Assembly: GCA_008477525.1 (NCBI GenBank)
Contig: SPDT01000007.1
Coordinates: 1-64,000 of the forward strand
DNA: 64,000 nt
Origin: Hypomyces perniciosus
Lineage: Eukaryota > Ascomycota > Sordariomycetes > Hypocreales > Hypocreaceae
Direction: 5' to 3'
Position numbers and translations under genes: made by a program. Position 1 is the first letter of the stretch. The number at the start of each line of letters is the position of its first letter. Positions 36,005 to 48,860 of this stretch are shown one piece after another. The notes under the pieces were generated by a model. The model saw nothing but the letters and a program-made list of their open reading frames with translations, did not search any database and was not told the DNA's origin.

Positions 36005-36033
36005 CCAACTGTTAGACTTCGCCCAACAGTTGG
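36005..36033. repeat. Hairpin, 9-bp perfect arms
   Basis: CCAACTGTT, 11-nt loop, AACAGTTGG, within otherwise RIP-damaged DNA. Its role is unknown; a remnant LTR or MITE palindrome is possible. Confidence 0.7.
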
Positions 36034-36593
36034 CCACAAAAGTCCTAATATACCACAAAAGTCTAATACACTTAGCCGCTACCTGTATTCGTTCTAGTTA
36101 TACGCAAATTTATATATACCCAAAACAATAATATATATTATCTCAACTATTACAACTTAACTGCATTAAAAATAACCACCAACTCTACTGCATTTAAAGC
36201 CGCGACAGCCATTTTACAAGACTATAAAGAACCTCTTTATTGCAGCACCAAAAACCTCTTTCTTTCTATACCGCCACTATTTAATACCGCGTTAGTATAT
36301 TAAGTATATAGAAGCCGATTGCCTCTATTAATCGGCTAAACCCTTTTCCTTGCATTAATAGTTAACTATCGGCTTTTATAAATAATAAAGACAATTCCTT
36401 TATTATATATATTTATAAGCTTTAATAAAGGTGTTTTCCTGCCATTAAAGGATAGATCGTTAATGCAGCCAACTAACTTTAACAATAATAAAACTTTAAT
36501 ATCCCTAATTTATTGAAAATATAGTATTTTAAATAGTTATAAGACTCTCCCAAGGTGCAGAAAACCTATATTAAAGGTATAGAGAAGTCCTCC

Positions 36594-37095
36594 AAAGCTT
36601 TTAAGATATTTTTTATTAAGAATTTAATACTTTTTTTCGAAAACCTTAAAAGAATTATTAAAGAATATTAAATCAGTCCTTTAAAATACTGAAATAAAGA
36701 TAAATGCAGTATTTATATTAGCTGTTTTTAAAAATAAATCTAAGTTGTTATTAGTTAAATAATACACTTACAATAACCTAAAGTCCTTAATTAAAGTAAT
36801 AGAAAGTCTTATATATTTATTGCTTTAATTAATGCTAAAAGCAAGTTTATCCTGCTTTAGCTTATATTTAAGACTTTCTTAACTAAAAGCTAAGTAAAGG
36901 TTTAAGCTAATAAAAATATTTACTTTACTTGGTTAAATACTAGCTTTAGTACTAGTAAAATAACTTTTAACTAGCTTTATTATTTTAATATTTAGTTTTA
37001 AAAGATATTTATATAGGCAAAACAGATAGGCCTTTCTTTTATAGAATAGTTTAGCTATAATATATAGTTTAAAGACCTTAAAAAGTTATATTTAT
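36594..37095 (+). pseudogene. Pogo/Fot1-type DDE transposase relic
   Basis: Reading stops as Gln, the plus frame gives W-N-K-D-K (position of the N-x-D-E first catalytic Asp motif), followed after ~45 codons by S-Y-I-F-I-A-L-I-N-A-K and F-I-L-L-x-L-I-F-K, then T-S-F-S-T-S-K-I-A-F-N near the position of the G-W-x-x-x-E-I-G motif. The order fits DDE_1 transposases of the pogo/Fot1 group, common in ascomycetes. The DNA-binding part and the last catalytic motifs are not recognisable. No terminal inverted repeats identified. Confidence 0.4.
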
Positions 37096-37305
37096 ATCTT
37101 TATAAAGTGCCTTTAGTTTAATAGCCAAATAAAGAGAAAATATATTAACCTTTAATTATTAATAGCTGTACAAGTTATATATTACTGAAATTTACCAAAT
37201 ATTATATTAATTTTAATATTACTATTACTATTTTCTTTACTTTATTTAATATCTATTCTTTAGCCTTTTAATATCAAAGGTTTTCAGCTATTACAAAGCG
37301 TATTT

Positions 37306-37711
37306 TATTGAGGGGGAATTGGCACTCTAGAATACACACACAATATATATATGTACCTATATACACAATGGTTGGTATTAAGCGCGGGAACCGCGCTCCT
37401 GACAGAACCACGAAGCGGCAATTAAGTAATATAAAGACTAAAAGATACTGCAGATTATTTAATTATAATGCCAGCAGCCAAAAGCAACTAACAGTTACCT
37501 TTATACGCCTCAGCAGTTATATACTTACAGGTAAAGTTATATATTAAAAGGGGAAAAAGGTTAATATATATTAAACTAGGTCTATCTATATATCTTTATA
37601 CTGCCTAGCTTTCTTAATTAAGTAACTGCTTAAATAAGCAGCCGATTTCTTTTTAAGTAAACTTTAATAAGAAAAATATAAGTGTATTAGGCATATTAGC
37701 TACCCCTGACA
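37306..37711 (+). mobile_element. TGTCGAGGGGG element, RIP-damaged copy
   Basis: 406 bp from TATTGAGGGGGAATTGGCAC to CCCCTGACA, a damaged copy of 42354-42758. Shared landmarks are a CA-microsatellite near the left end, GCGCGGGAACCGCGCTCCTG, GAACCACGAAGCGGC and TTAAATAAGCAGCC. Possibly followed by a RIP-altered primer-binding site, so it could be a 5' LTR. Confidence 0.8.
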
Positions 37712-38651
37712 AAGTATATTAATAGGTATTATAGTAATTATATTCAGATACTGGAAGCTTTAAAGCTTTCTTTGTTTTATATAGGCCGGAATATATATAT
37801 AAAAGTAACTGTAATCCCTGAAAATATAAAACTTTAAAGACTAATAAACTATTACTGCTATACTTAACTACTAGTTTCTAGTATATTACCTGCTTATTAG
37901 CACCTATTTTCCCTTTAAGTAACTGCCTTTTAACCTTATTTACTTTTCTTTAAAGTTACAGCCCTTTACTTAATTTATTTACTTTAAAAAGGGTTTTTAA
38001 TATACTAATTTCTCTCTATTCCTAGTTATACTAAAAAGACTATTAAAGTAAAAGATGCCTTTAATAGTAAATAATTAATTTACTTTTAATAAAAAGGCTA
38101 TATTTAAAGTATAAAAACCTTTAAAGCTACTCTTTTAAATTATTAATTAAGCCTTTTAAATAGCACTTTACTTATAAAGGAAAGATTTAAGATTTATATT
38201 TAGTAAATATAAAATAAGCAGTAAGTATATTTAAAGAGGAAATATTTAAATACTTTGTTTTAAAGGGAAAATCCTTTTTTTAAACCTTTAAAGATTAAAG
38301 CTTTATTACCTATAACTAGCTTATAATATCCTATTAATTTAAAATAATTTTATAAAAGTAATTAAAGTAAAATATAAATTTAAGCTTTTTATTATAAAGG
38401 AAAGTTTTAAGTAAAATTATAAATTTTTATAATTATTATTAAAGGATAATTTAAATTATCCTTTAATACTATTTCCTAAACTATTTATAAAATTACCTAT
38501 ACTACTTTTTATTTAAAAGAGATATTTAGTAGTAATAAGTTATATATTTTAAAAAGAAAGGCAGATTAGTTAAATTAATTATTTAAAAAGAATTTTATTA
38601 ATAGCTTAAAAATAATAATTATAATAACTTAACTAAATACTATAAAGTAAC
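37712..38651 (+). other. AT-rich decayed stretch
   Basis: Nothing recognisable; frames are all closed. If 37306-37711 is a 5' LTR, this would be its decayed gag region, cut off by the Gypsy element at 38652. Confidence 0.35.
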
Positions 38652-41600
38652 TATTATAGCCCTAACTATAACATAATATTAACGCCCTATTATATAAGCC
38701 CTAGTTATATAACCAGGCATTAACGCGTTCCTAGCTATTCCTTTCTATAAAGCCTTAAGGCTTTCTCGCTCTCTATAGTATAATAATAATATTTGCCTTA
38801 ACTTACCTTTCTATACTATAATAGTTTATACTATCCCTTAACTTAGCTGCGCTATTATAAGGTATATATTTAACTAATTATTAATTCCCTTAAATCCCTT
38901 TTTATTCTTAAACCTATAATAACGCCTTTATAGCCTAGCCTTTATCCTTTAAACCCTATATCTATAGGAAATTAATTATAAGCGTAATAAATATAGATGC
39001 CTTAAACCTTGCCTTATAGCCTAACCTGGCTTAATAGACTATAGTTTTAGCTATAAAGCTAATGCCTTTCCCTTTTCTTTTTAAAACCCTATAAAAGTTT
39101 AATATTAATAATAACTATATATATTTAATAAATGTAATTATTAAAGATAATAACTTTATTATTAATTTTATCTCTTTAGCTAAGTAATAAAGAAAAGCTT
39201 AATTTAATAAAAAAAATAAAAAAAAACCTTTAAGTAGGAAATTTTAAAGTAAAGAGTTAAAAACTAAAACTTTAAAGTATAAATTAAATTTTAGGTTAAA
39301 GCCTTAAATATAGCTTTACTATTAAACCCTAGAAATAATAACCTATTTAACTATTACTAAACTAAAGACTAAGTAATTTAATAGTAAATAAAAGGATATT
39401 ATTAAATATTAGTAACAATATATTAACTAGCGTTTTTAAATTAATATTACTTTTATAGGTAATTAATTAATCTTTTTAATTAAATTTAAAAAGATTTTAT
39501 ATATTATAGGTCTTTTAAAAGGAAATATATACTAACTGTAATAAAAAAAACTTGAATACTATTATTAAGAATTTTAATAACCCTGCCTATTAGTATTAAA
39601 AGATTAAGATAGTATTTTTTACTAATTTTAATAAATAATATAAAATAATTTATTTATTTTAAAAGGTATTATAGTCTTTTAATAATTTATATATATTAAA
39701 TAAACCTTTTTAAAACTTTATAGTAGAGTTATTTACATTAAGCAGTAAATACAGTAAAACTATTAAGTAAATAATAAAGGCCTTAAAGATAAAGGTCTTT
39801 TAAAAGTTTACTAATACTATAAAGATTTAAGTAATTAAACTAAATAAATTTAACTTTATTAAATAATATTAACTTTACTAGATTATTTATAATAGGCTTT
39901 AAAAGGGCAGCTATTATAATACCTTTTGCGCTATTTAACTAAGCTAGTATTAATAAAGCTATTAATAGTAGTAATATTAGTATTAATAGTAATATTATTA
40001 ATACTAGTAAAATAATTAAGCTGCTACTTTAGCGCTAGCTAGTAATTTAATGTAGCTGGATATTATATATACTTTACTACTTTACCTTTAAGTCTTTTAT
40101 AAAGAATATATTGCTAAAAAACTTTACTTTTACTATAAAAAAACAGGCTATAGCCTTAATAAATATAATAAAAAAAAGTAATTTAATATATATTAAGGAA
40201 ATCTATACTAAATATAAAACTAAAATCGCTAAGTTTAGCTATATTAGCTACACTTTAATTTAGCAATACCTTAAAGCTAATAATAAAATAGCCTAGTAAA
40301 GTATAATAACTAGACCCTAGTAGTGCATTAATATTACCTATAACGCTTAATTAACCTATAAATCTAGGCTTTAAATAATATACCCTCTCTAAATATTAAT
40401 AAAGATAATAATAATAGCGCTACTTTATTAACTTTTAGTCTACCTTTATTTAGCTAGCCTTACCTATTAAAAACTTAAACCTAACTCGCGAATTAAAGAA
40501 AAGATTAACCTTTACAAAAGGTTATAAATAAAAGGTAACTGTAAATAAGACTATTATCCCAGAATAAATCTACTATTATCTTTTTAATTAAAAACCCTTT
40601 AAACTTAAATCAATAAAAAGCAAATCCCTTTTAGTATAAATTATACTATTCTTTATATATAATATCTATATTAATATAAAAGCTTTAATAGATAATAGCT
40701 ATATACCTTAAGCTTTTATTAACTGTATTTTTATTAAACAATTTAATATTATTACCTAATAACAGCTATTTACTAAAAACCTTTAATTTATTAATAAAAG
40801 TATAGCTAATAAAATTTTAAACTTTTTTATTATATAAACTATAATTGGCTTTTATAAAAAACTTTGCCTCTTTTTTATTATAAATATCTTTAATAATATA
40901 CTTATAATTTTTAGCCTTTTATAGCTAAGGAAATATAACTTTAATATTAACTAGAAAAAGTTAACTATTACCTTTTAATCCTATTACTATTATAATTATT
41001 ATCTTTTAAAAAATATAGCTAATTTTATATAAGTTTTAATAGTATTTAAAATAAAAAATAACTTTATTAAAGCTAATATAGGGAATATATATTACTAGTA
41101 ATTAACAGTTAAAAACGCTTTCAATAAAGCAGAGCTTAATTTAATTAAATAAAGAACTATACTGTATTAATAACTATTAGTTAAAAATACTTTAAAAAAG
41201 ATAAACTATAACTTAATTAAAGAGGGAGCCTTTAAATTATATATTTTATAAACCTTAATACTAAACTGAGATTATTATATAACCCGCAAATATCGTAAAA
41301 TTAATAATAAACAAATACAGGTGTAAATAATTTTAAATTAAGTATATATAAGGCTATTGCCTACTTTTATTATCTACAGTTAATAATAAAAAAAAACCTT
41401 TACTAAAACTATTACGATTACTTTTTAATATACTATTTCCATAAAACTAAACTAAACTTTAAAATTTAAAAATATACCTAAATATAATAAATATATAAAT
41501 AATAGCAGCTATAAATTTGATTACTTTTTATCTTTAATTATATATCTGCGCAATAAAAGTAACCTAAAAGGAAATTAATTAAGCAATTAAATTTAAAAAA

Positions 41601-44600
41601 CTAGCGCCTATTACTTTATTAAAGCGTTTAAATAAGTTTTTCGAATAAATACTTATAGGATAAGGAGATTGTATTAAAGTAAAAATAGTATTATTAAAAG
41701 AAATATATAACTTTATTAATAAATGCTACTCTTTAATATAACTAAAAAAGATTATAGCTGCTAATATAAAGAAATTTATAGTAGGGAAACCTAAATTTAG
41801 TAAACTGGATATTTTAAAGAACCTGCTATCTTAACTATATAACCTATATAATGCCTTTTTATTAAAGACAGTAAATAAGTTTCCCTTATAATAAGCCTAG
41901 GACTATAAAATTATAATACTGCTAGGAAAAGATCTTTTATATTAAAAGAATAGGCTATTTTTATTTAATAAACTGCAGGTAATAAGAAAATAGTTAAATA
42001 ATAATTTAATAAAAGGATTTATTTATAAATCGCGAGTATAATATACTGCTCCCCTCCTTTTAACTGCAAAATTAAAAGGCAGTATCTATATCTGCTAAAA
42101 CTATTAAAAGTTAAATAATATTACTATTAAAAATTAATACCTATTACTATTAATCTGGGAAACCCTTAATGCTTTAAGCTATATAAAGGTATATATAAAA
42201 CTTAATATTATTACTGCATTTAATAACCTTTATATCGCTAAAAGGGATATATAAAAAACGGCGTTTATTGTAAGGCTTAGCCTCTTTAAGATATTAATTA
42301 TACCTTTTAGCCTTTATAATATACCTTCAATATTCTAATATTATATTAATTATTTTGTCGAGGGGGAATTGGCACTCCAAAACACACACACAACACACAC
42401 ATACACCCACACACAACAACTGGTATCGAGCGCGGGAACCGCGCTCCTGACAGAACCACGAAGCGGCGATTGAGTAATGTAGCGGCTAAAAAGATACTGC
42501 GGATCATTTGATCATGATGCCGGCAGCCAAAAGCAACCAACGGTTACCTTCATACACCTCAGCGACTGTGTTCTCACAGGTGGGGTTATGTGTTGAAGGG
42601 GGGAGAAGGTTGTTGTTTATTAAACTAGGTCTATCTGTATGTCGTTATACTCCCGTGCTTTCCTAATCCAGTAGCTGCTTAAATAAGCAGCCAACCTTTC
42701 TCGGGTAAGCTAACAAGAAAAAATGCTGGTGCGTTGGGCATATCAGTTACCCCCGACAAATTATACTCTCTATAACCTCTTTAACTATATTTATATAATA
42801 TACTTTTATAATATCTTTATATATTTATTCAGCTAAAAAATATTAAAAATATATATATAAAGTAATAGCCTACCTTTAAAATACTCGCCTTTAAATTAAT
42901 ATTATTAAATATAAATTTAAGATAATAAAGATAAAATACTTTAACTTAATTATTACCTTAAAAGGACTAGAAATAAATCCCGAAACAGTTAAAGCTATAT
43001 TAAACTAGCAATTACTTAAAAGAGTAAAAGACCTATAAAAGTTCTTTAACTTTATAAATTTCTATTACTATTTTATCTAAAAATACTTTAAAATAGCTAT
43101 ATTACTAAATAAACTTTTAAAGAAAAACTAACTATATATTTAAAGAGAAAAATAGCAGAAAGCCTTTAATTTAATTAAATACACCTTTAAATCAGCCCTA
43201 GTCCTAGCCCTCTTTAACTATAATAAGTAAACAGTCTTTAAAACCAACGCCTTTAACTAGGCATTAAGCAGTATCCTGTTACAGTAAAATAAAAAAGGCA
43301 TTCTATACTTTATTGCATTCTTTTCTATAAAGTATAATGCCTAAAAATATAATAATAAAATCTATAATAAATAGCTTTTAGCTATTATTAAAGTAATAGA
43401 GGAATAGCGTTTAAAATTATAAGGCTTATAAGAGTTTAATATTATTATAGACTATAAAAACCTTAAATACTTTACTTTAATCAAAGCCTTAAACTAACAG
43501 TAAATCTAATTATTTAAATTCCTTTCTGGCTTTAACTTTTATATTATCTATTAACCTGGCTTTAAAGCTATAAAGCCTAATACTTTAAATAAAAAAGTAA
43601 AAGACAGGCCTGCGAAATTAAACCCCTTTAATAATTAAATTAAAAACAGGCAATATACTATCCTCCTATAAAATTCTTTTAGCTTTAAAGTTTAGGCAAT
43701 ATTTTAAAAAAAAGTTTCATTAAATATAAAATTATTTATAAAGGCTGCCTTTATAGCTATAATAATACCTGCAGAAAATAAATTAATTAATAACCTAATT
43801 ACTGCAATATATAAATAAAATACTATAGTAAAAGAAATAGTAACTGCGCTTTAAAACCTTAATATCTACTAATAATTAAAATAACTTTATAGAAAACTTT
43901 AAATTGCAATAAATAACTGTTAAGTAATAAATAGTAAAATTTATTACTGAAAGCAGCTTTTTATTCCCTTTAATAATAAACTTTATATATAAATCCTATT
44001 TAAAAACTATTTAAGCGGCTTAGCTAAATACTTAAGCAGGTTTAAAACTTTAAACTTTATTAGCTAGATATATTAATAGCTATAGATTTTAAAAGATACT
44101 AAAGTATTTATATAAGCCTGTAAACTATATATTAAAATAAAAGCCTTATAATCTTTACTATAAAGTTTCCTTAAACTATTACTAATTTTATTCTATATAT
44201 CGTCAAATATCTCTATTAATTATATTATACTACTGCCTAAATCCTACTACTATAATACTATTTATCAGTATTTTCTAGTAATAGTCTACTGCTTTATAAA
44301 AATATACTACTTTATATTTATTACTTTACTATTAATAAAGGAGCTAGTTAATGCATTTATTAGTAGGATTTACTGCTTTTATAATATATTTAATAATATT
44401 ATATTAGACTGCAATATATAGTTTATATTAGAATTTTAGAAATAACTTTTAAAGTAATTAACAATTATATTGAAATAGTTATTAGCCTTTTACTGTAAAA
44501 CTAATAGCTAGATAAAAAGAATTAATATAAATATAAAATAATATTAATAAGCTTTTATTAACTTTTATTAAAATAATTAGGTTTATTGGCTTTTATTGGC

Positions 44601-45750
44601 TAAATTTACTGTAAATAATATAATATTTAAAACTACTAGTATATTACTGTTTTTCGTTAACTATAATTTTAACTTTTATTTAAAGATAAAGCCTTTATAG
44701 CCCTGCCCGCTAAACCTTTCTGCAGTAAAGAAAAGAAAGTTTTGTTGTATTAATACTATTGCCGATTAATTTAAATATATTACTATATAGCTAAAGGCCT
44801 TTGCTAAGGCCTTAAAAAAATATAAAGAAAATGCAAATATATAAAGGGAGGCGTTACTAGTCTATCCTATTAGGCAGGAAGTCTTTATTAATATATAAAA
44901 TATAAAGACTAACTAGCTAATAAAAAAACTAAATGATAAATAGGCAAGACTTTATATAATAATAAAGGTATACTTATAAGCCTATACTATTAGGCTACTA
45001 GAAAATATAAAGATTTTCCTACTTTTATATAACTCTTTCCCATAATTTAAAACAGCTACTTTAATATACTTTAAGTAAAAGATAATTAATAAAGCTAAAT
45101 TAAAGAATATTTAAAGGAAAGTATTAAAAAAAGAAAATAATATAAATAAAGTATAAAAGAAATAGGAGTTTAAAGTGCTTTTAGATTATTATAACGATAA
45201 TAGATTCTATTACCTTATTCAATAGAAATACTATACTGCTATATAGCAATTAGCTAAAGATTTATAAAGCTAAAAGAGGGTAATATAAAACTTTTATAAA
45301 AGAAACCTAAAAAAGCCAGGCCTACTGCAATAGGCATTAAAAGGAATTATAAAAAAGGAAAAAAAGGAAATAGCTAAAAAGAAATTAATGCCTATAGAAC
45401 GCTAACCGAAGACTATACTGCATTAAAGTCTACGGCTAAACTATATATTGTTAATATTAAAAACTATATAATTTGCTGTATTTACCTTTATATCGGAAGT
45501 ATTAAAATAAATTACCTAGAATTTCAATTTATACAAATAATATAGCTATCTACAGCTAAATAGCATAATAAAAAGGGGGGGTATTATTATAGCATTAACT
45601 GTAACGCGATATTAACGCCCTATTATATAAGCCTTGGTTATATAACTAGGCACTAATGCGTTCCTAGCTATAGCTTTCCGTAAAGCCTTAAGGCTTTCTC
45701 GCTCTTTACAGTACAATAACAATATTTGCCCTAACCTGCCTTTCTATACC
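38652..45750 (+). mobile_element. Gypsy retrotransposon, heavily RIP-damaged
   Basis: 5' LTR from 38652 (TATTATAGCCCTAACTATAAC, mutated form of TGTCACGGCACC...GTGAC) to about 39040; 3' LTR from 45585 right after the polypurine tract AAAAAGGGGGGG, cut off near 45750. Decayed pol in order: reverse transcriptase (41930-42353 and 42765-43100, split by the 42354 insertion), RNase H (43200-43520; A-L-S-S-I-L-L-Q near 43265), integrase (44200-44800; I-L-D-C-N-I-Q-F-I-L-E-F) and a C-terminal chromodomain-like Y-L-I-Q-x-K-Y-Y (45215-45310). Stops occur every few codons, nearly all at former Gln, Arg or Trp codons. Same family as 6571-7395 and the LTR at 30501-30861. Confidence 0.85.
42354..42758 (+). 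mobile_element. TGTCGAGGGGG element, intact copy in Gypsy RT
   Basis: About 405 bp ending CCCCCGACA, with TGTCG...CGACA inverted ends, a CA-microsatellite and the hairpin GAGCGCGG-GAA-CCGCGCTC. AATTAT occurs on both sides (42348-42353, 42759-42764). Excising the element with one copy restores the RT frame (Y-I-N-Y-T-L-Y then Y-I-I-Y). It is GC-balanced with no RIP while its host is destroyed. It is either a solo LTR or a MITE; no coding capacity. Confidence 0.85.
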
Positions 45751-46003
45751 ATAATAGTAACTTTATAAATCTTTCGCCTATATTAAACTACTAGATAAAG
45801 TTTTTAATTGTTTCTCTTTTAATTTAAGATTATTAAAAGTAAATTTCTTAAAATAACTCTTTTTTAATTTAAGATTTATATATTTTTATAATGCCTTTCC
45901 TTTATAATAAATAAATAAATACTTTACTATAAAATCTCTATTATTTAATAAAAGTTAATTTATACTAATATAATTGCTAAACCTTTATATATACTTATAC
46001 TAG

Positions 46004-46583
46004 TATTAAAATAATAAGGTTATACTAAACTTTATTTATATATACCTTCTAGGAAGGTATATATAATACAGTAATAAAGAAACAACTAAGAGTTTACTAA
46101 GTAAACAATAAAATAAACAATTGAATTATATTTAATTTAATAGCTAAAAAGCTATAAAATATCTCGTAATATACAGCTATATTATAAAAGTAATTATAAA
46201 ATAATACTCTATCCGTTATAATAGTCCTTTAACTTAATAATAAGCGTATAGTAATAGAATTAGGTTTATAGCTATATTCCTATTTTCTGTAACATTTATT
46301 TATATATAAAATCACTTAAATCGATTTACAGCTATATAAACAGGAAACCATTTTAATTAAATTTCTTACAATACCTATTATAAGAATTATATCAAGTTTA
46401 AGGTAACTAGGGTAGCTGGTCCTAGCTTAATTCTTATTTTGAAAGATAAAAGAGAATTCCTAACTTACACTAAAGTTCCTCTAAAACTCGGTCCTAGCGT
46501 AAAGCCTAATTCTAAGTCTAGCTAGAATAGAAATGTTATTTAATTATATTAAAATCCTTACTTTTTAGCCCTCCTTTTTAATA
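46004..46583 (-). repeat. Copia 3' LTR
   Basis: 580 bp, most damaged of the four Copia LTR copies, directly joined to the RNase H end of the minus-strand pol. Confidence 0.85.
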
Positions 46584-47693
46584 CTCTGTTTAAAATAAAT
46601 ACTATCCTCTATAACTTTAAAGTAAATATAGGATCTAGATATAAGAAAGTAACTAGAATATAAAAAATAAAAAGGATAGCTAATATAGCTATAAGGAGGA
46701 AAGGGGTAAAGTACTTTATATATAAACCTTAGGTAAAAGTTTAAGGTTAAAGAGACTTATAAAGTTCTTTAGCTTTTGTCTTAAAAGGGGCTTAGTAAGC
46801 CTATTAGTAACTATTTTACTAGTTTCCAGATAGTTAACTGTAATAATACTATTTTTAACCTATTCCTTAATATAATTAAACTGTAATAAAGTATATTTTG
46901 TTTTATTATAAAGGGTAAGGTTATTTAAGGTTGAAATAGTACCTTTATTATTATTAAATAAAGAGATTAGCTGTTTAATTAGTTAATTTACCTCTTTATA
47001 TAAACTAATAACCCACTAAATCTCTTTAATAACTTCTATAAAAGCTATAAATTCTACTTTTAGTATAGAAAGATAAATAGTTAAGCCATTCTTCGATTTC
47101 TAGTTAATTAGCCTATTAGCAACTATAATAATATAGCTATAAATAGATTTACTTAATTCTTTATCCTTAATAAAATCACTATTGCAATAATTAATAGGTA
47201 TAGGACTAGATTTTCTAGTATATTAAATAGCTAAATCCTAAGTATTATTCAAATACTATAATAGGTTATAGGCTATATTCAAGTGCTTTTTATATAGGCC
47301 TTAGAATTATCTTACTAGCTATTAAATTAAAAAGCTGGTATTTACTTTAGTATATATTATTAAATAAATAATAGTTTTAATAATAACTTAAAAAAGCTTA
47401 ATATTAGCTTTATTTAATCGAATTATAGTTTTATTAGCTAAAAGCAAGGGCTATAGGGGTAATTAGATAGGCTTTAAGTTTTAAAAGATAAAGAACTTTA
47501 TAGCTTTGGTAATATATTATTTCTAGGAAAGCTAAAAAAGACTTCTTTTTTTATTTTTAATTATCTAAACCTTTAAAAACAAAGAGGCAGGGCCTTTATT
47601 TTCTATAGTATAGACCTTATTAAAAGCTAGCTTTAACTAGGTTATAGCTTCTTTATCTAGTCTAATAAAAAGATAGTTATCTATATAAGTAAC

Positions 47694-47967
47694 TATAATA
47701 GAGCGCGGCACAGCTATATAAAGTATAGAGAGATAGGAAACAAAGCTTGATTCTATGAAAGAGAATATGCCATAGTAGCCTCGCTATATATACATATAGC
47801 TAACATAAATAAGAAGCTATATATAGGCGCTTATAGCGCCTACATAGTCTAATATATCGCTTACGCGATATATATCAGCTTGTATCTGCTAACAAAGCAG
47901 ATAAAAGCTCTTTAATGCTAGCCTTAGCGCTGATAAGCAGTAAGGCCCTGGCCTACTTAACTTAATA
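47694..47967 (+). mobile_element. Damaged copy of the 28957 LTR
   Basis: TATAATAGAGCGCGGCACAGC to CTTAACTTAATA, 274 bp, aligned along its length with 28957-29220 but with RIP changes. No identical flanking pentamer. Confidence 0.8.
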
Positions 47968-48439
47968 TACCCCCTAGTTAATAAAGCTATTCTTAATACT
48001 TTATTAACTGCTACTCTAGCCTATATATAGTATTATAATTAACTGGCCGCGCTTTTAGAGCTTCTTTTACTTAGTTAAAAGCTTTTTATTGTGAATATAT
48101 ATTAATATTTTATTATAGAGGTAAAAGGAATATAAGCGCTGTAGCTATTATTATTTTATCATAATAGAAAGTTAAATAATAAAGCTTTTAAGCAGGTAAA
48201 TTAATCTTAAACAGCCAGAATAAATATATTAGCTGCCCCCTAGCCTTATTTTTTACTCTTTTTTTTAATTATTAATATTATTATTATTAATATTAATAAT
48301 AATATTAACAGTAACAGTAATATAGCTCTTACTATAAATATTACACATCTAACTAATTCCCTTTATACTGTATATTTATTAGCTAATAGTGAAATTGCAG
48401 AAAAAGAATACCTTGTCAGTAAAGTGTAGTTGTAGTTGC

Positions 48440-48860
48440 CCCTTAAAGGTGGCTTGTCTCGGTATTAGTTGCTTAGCTGGCTAAGCGGCTATACTTATTA
48501 CTGCTCTTGCTTCTGCACTAGCTCCTACTCCGGCTCTTGCTTTTACGCTAGCTAGTCTGGCCTAGTTAAAGGGTACTGCGGCGTTTACTGCTTTTAATAT
48601 ATACTATACTGCTACTATTACAGCTGCTTGTAAAGCGCGCTTTACTGTTAAGGCAGCTATTATTTTGACTCTAGCCTTTGCCCCTATTACTGCTGCTACT
48701 GCTCTAGTAGCTGCTTTTGCGGTTACTTTTACTGCAGCTACTTTTATAGTTGCTTTTACCTCTGCCTTTATTATTACTGCTACCTCTACTATTATACTAT
48801 TATCCCTTCTTTATAAAGGTTATTTAAAGTTAGTAATTGCTGGTAAAAAAGATTTCTTTT
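48440..48860. other. GCN/GTN-rich tract in decayed DNA
   Basis: An unusually GC-rich 420 bp built of imperfect GCT/GCA/ACT-type triplets. Both strands are largely open: + gives a hydrophobic Ala/Thr/Phe frame (48665-48862), - gives an Ala/Val/Lys-rich frame across most of the tract. The open frames may simply reflect triplet expansion; the Lys-Ala pattern on - looks more protein-like. No family recognised. Confidence 0.45.

Larger units (their letters stand above)
46004..48200 (-). mobile_element. Copia retrotransposon 3' half, minus strand
   Basis: 3' LTR at 46004-46583 (TATTAAAATAATAAGG to CTTTTTAATA), then reading leftward on the minus strand a decayed Copia pol. Reverse transcriptase end (47690-47400) shows Y-I-D-N-Y-L-F-I in place of Y-V-D-D-L-L and L-S-Q-K-Q-Y-I-T-K. 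RNase H (47250-46750) shows N-W-K-S-K-N-G-L, F-I-A-F-I-E-V-I-K-E-I and Y-N-K-T-K. Same LTR family as 24229-24808. The 5' half is missing. A 274-bp LTR (47694-47967) sits just behind the Y-x-D-D motif. Confidence 0.8.

Noticed and set aside
42346..42540. 64-codon minus-strand frame
   Set aside because: Falls across the edge and CA-repeat of the 42354 insertion; no coding signal.
37306..42758. The two TGTCGAGGGGG copies as the paired LTRs of one element
   Set aside because: The second copy has its own flanking AATTAT repeat, precisely interrupts the Gypsy RT, and is undamaged while the first is RIP-damaged; they are independent insertions.
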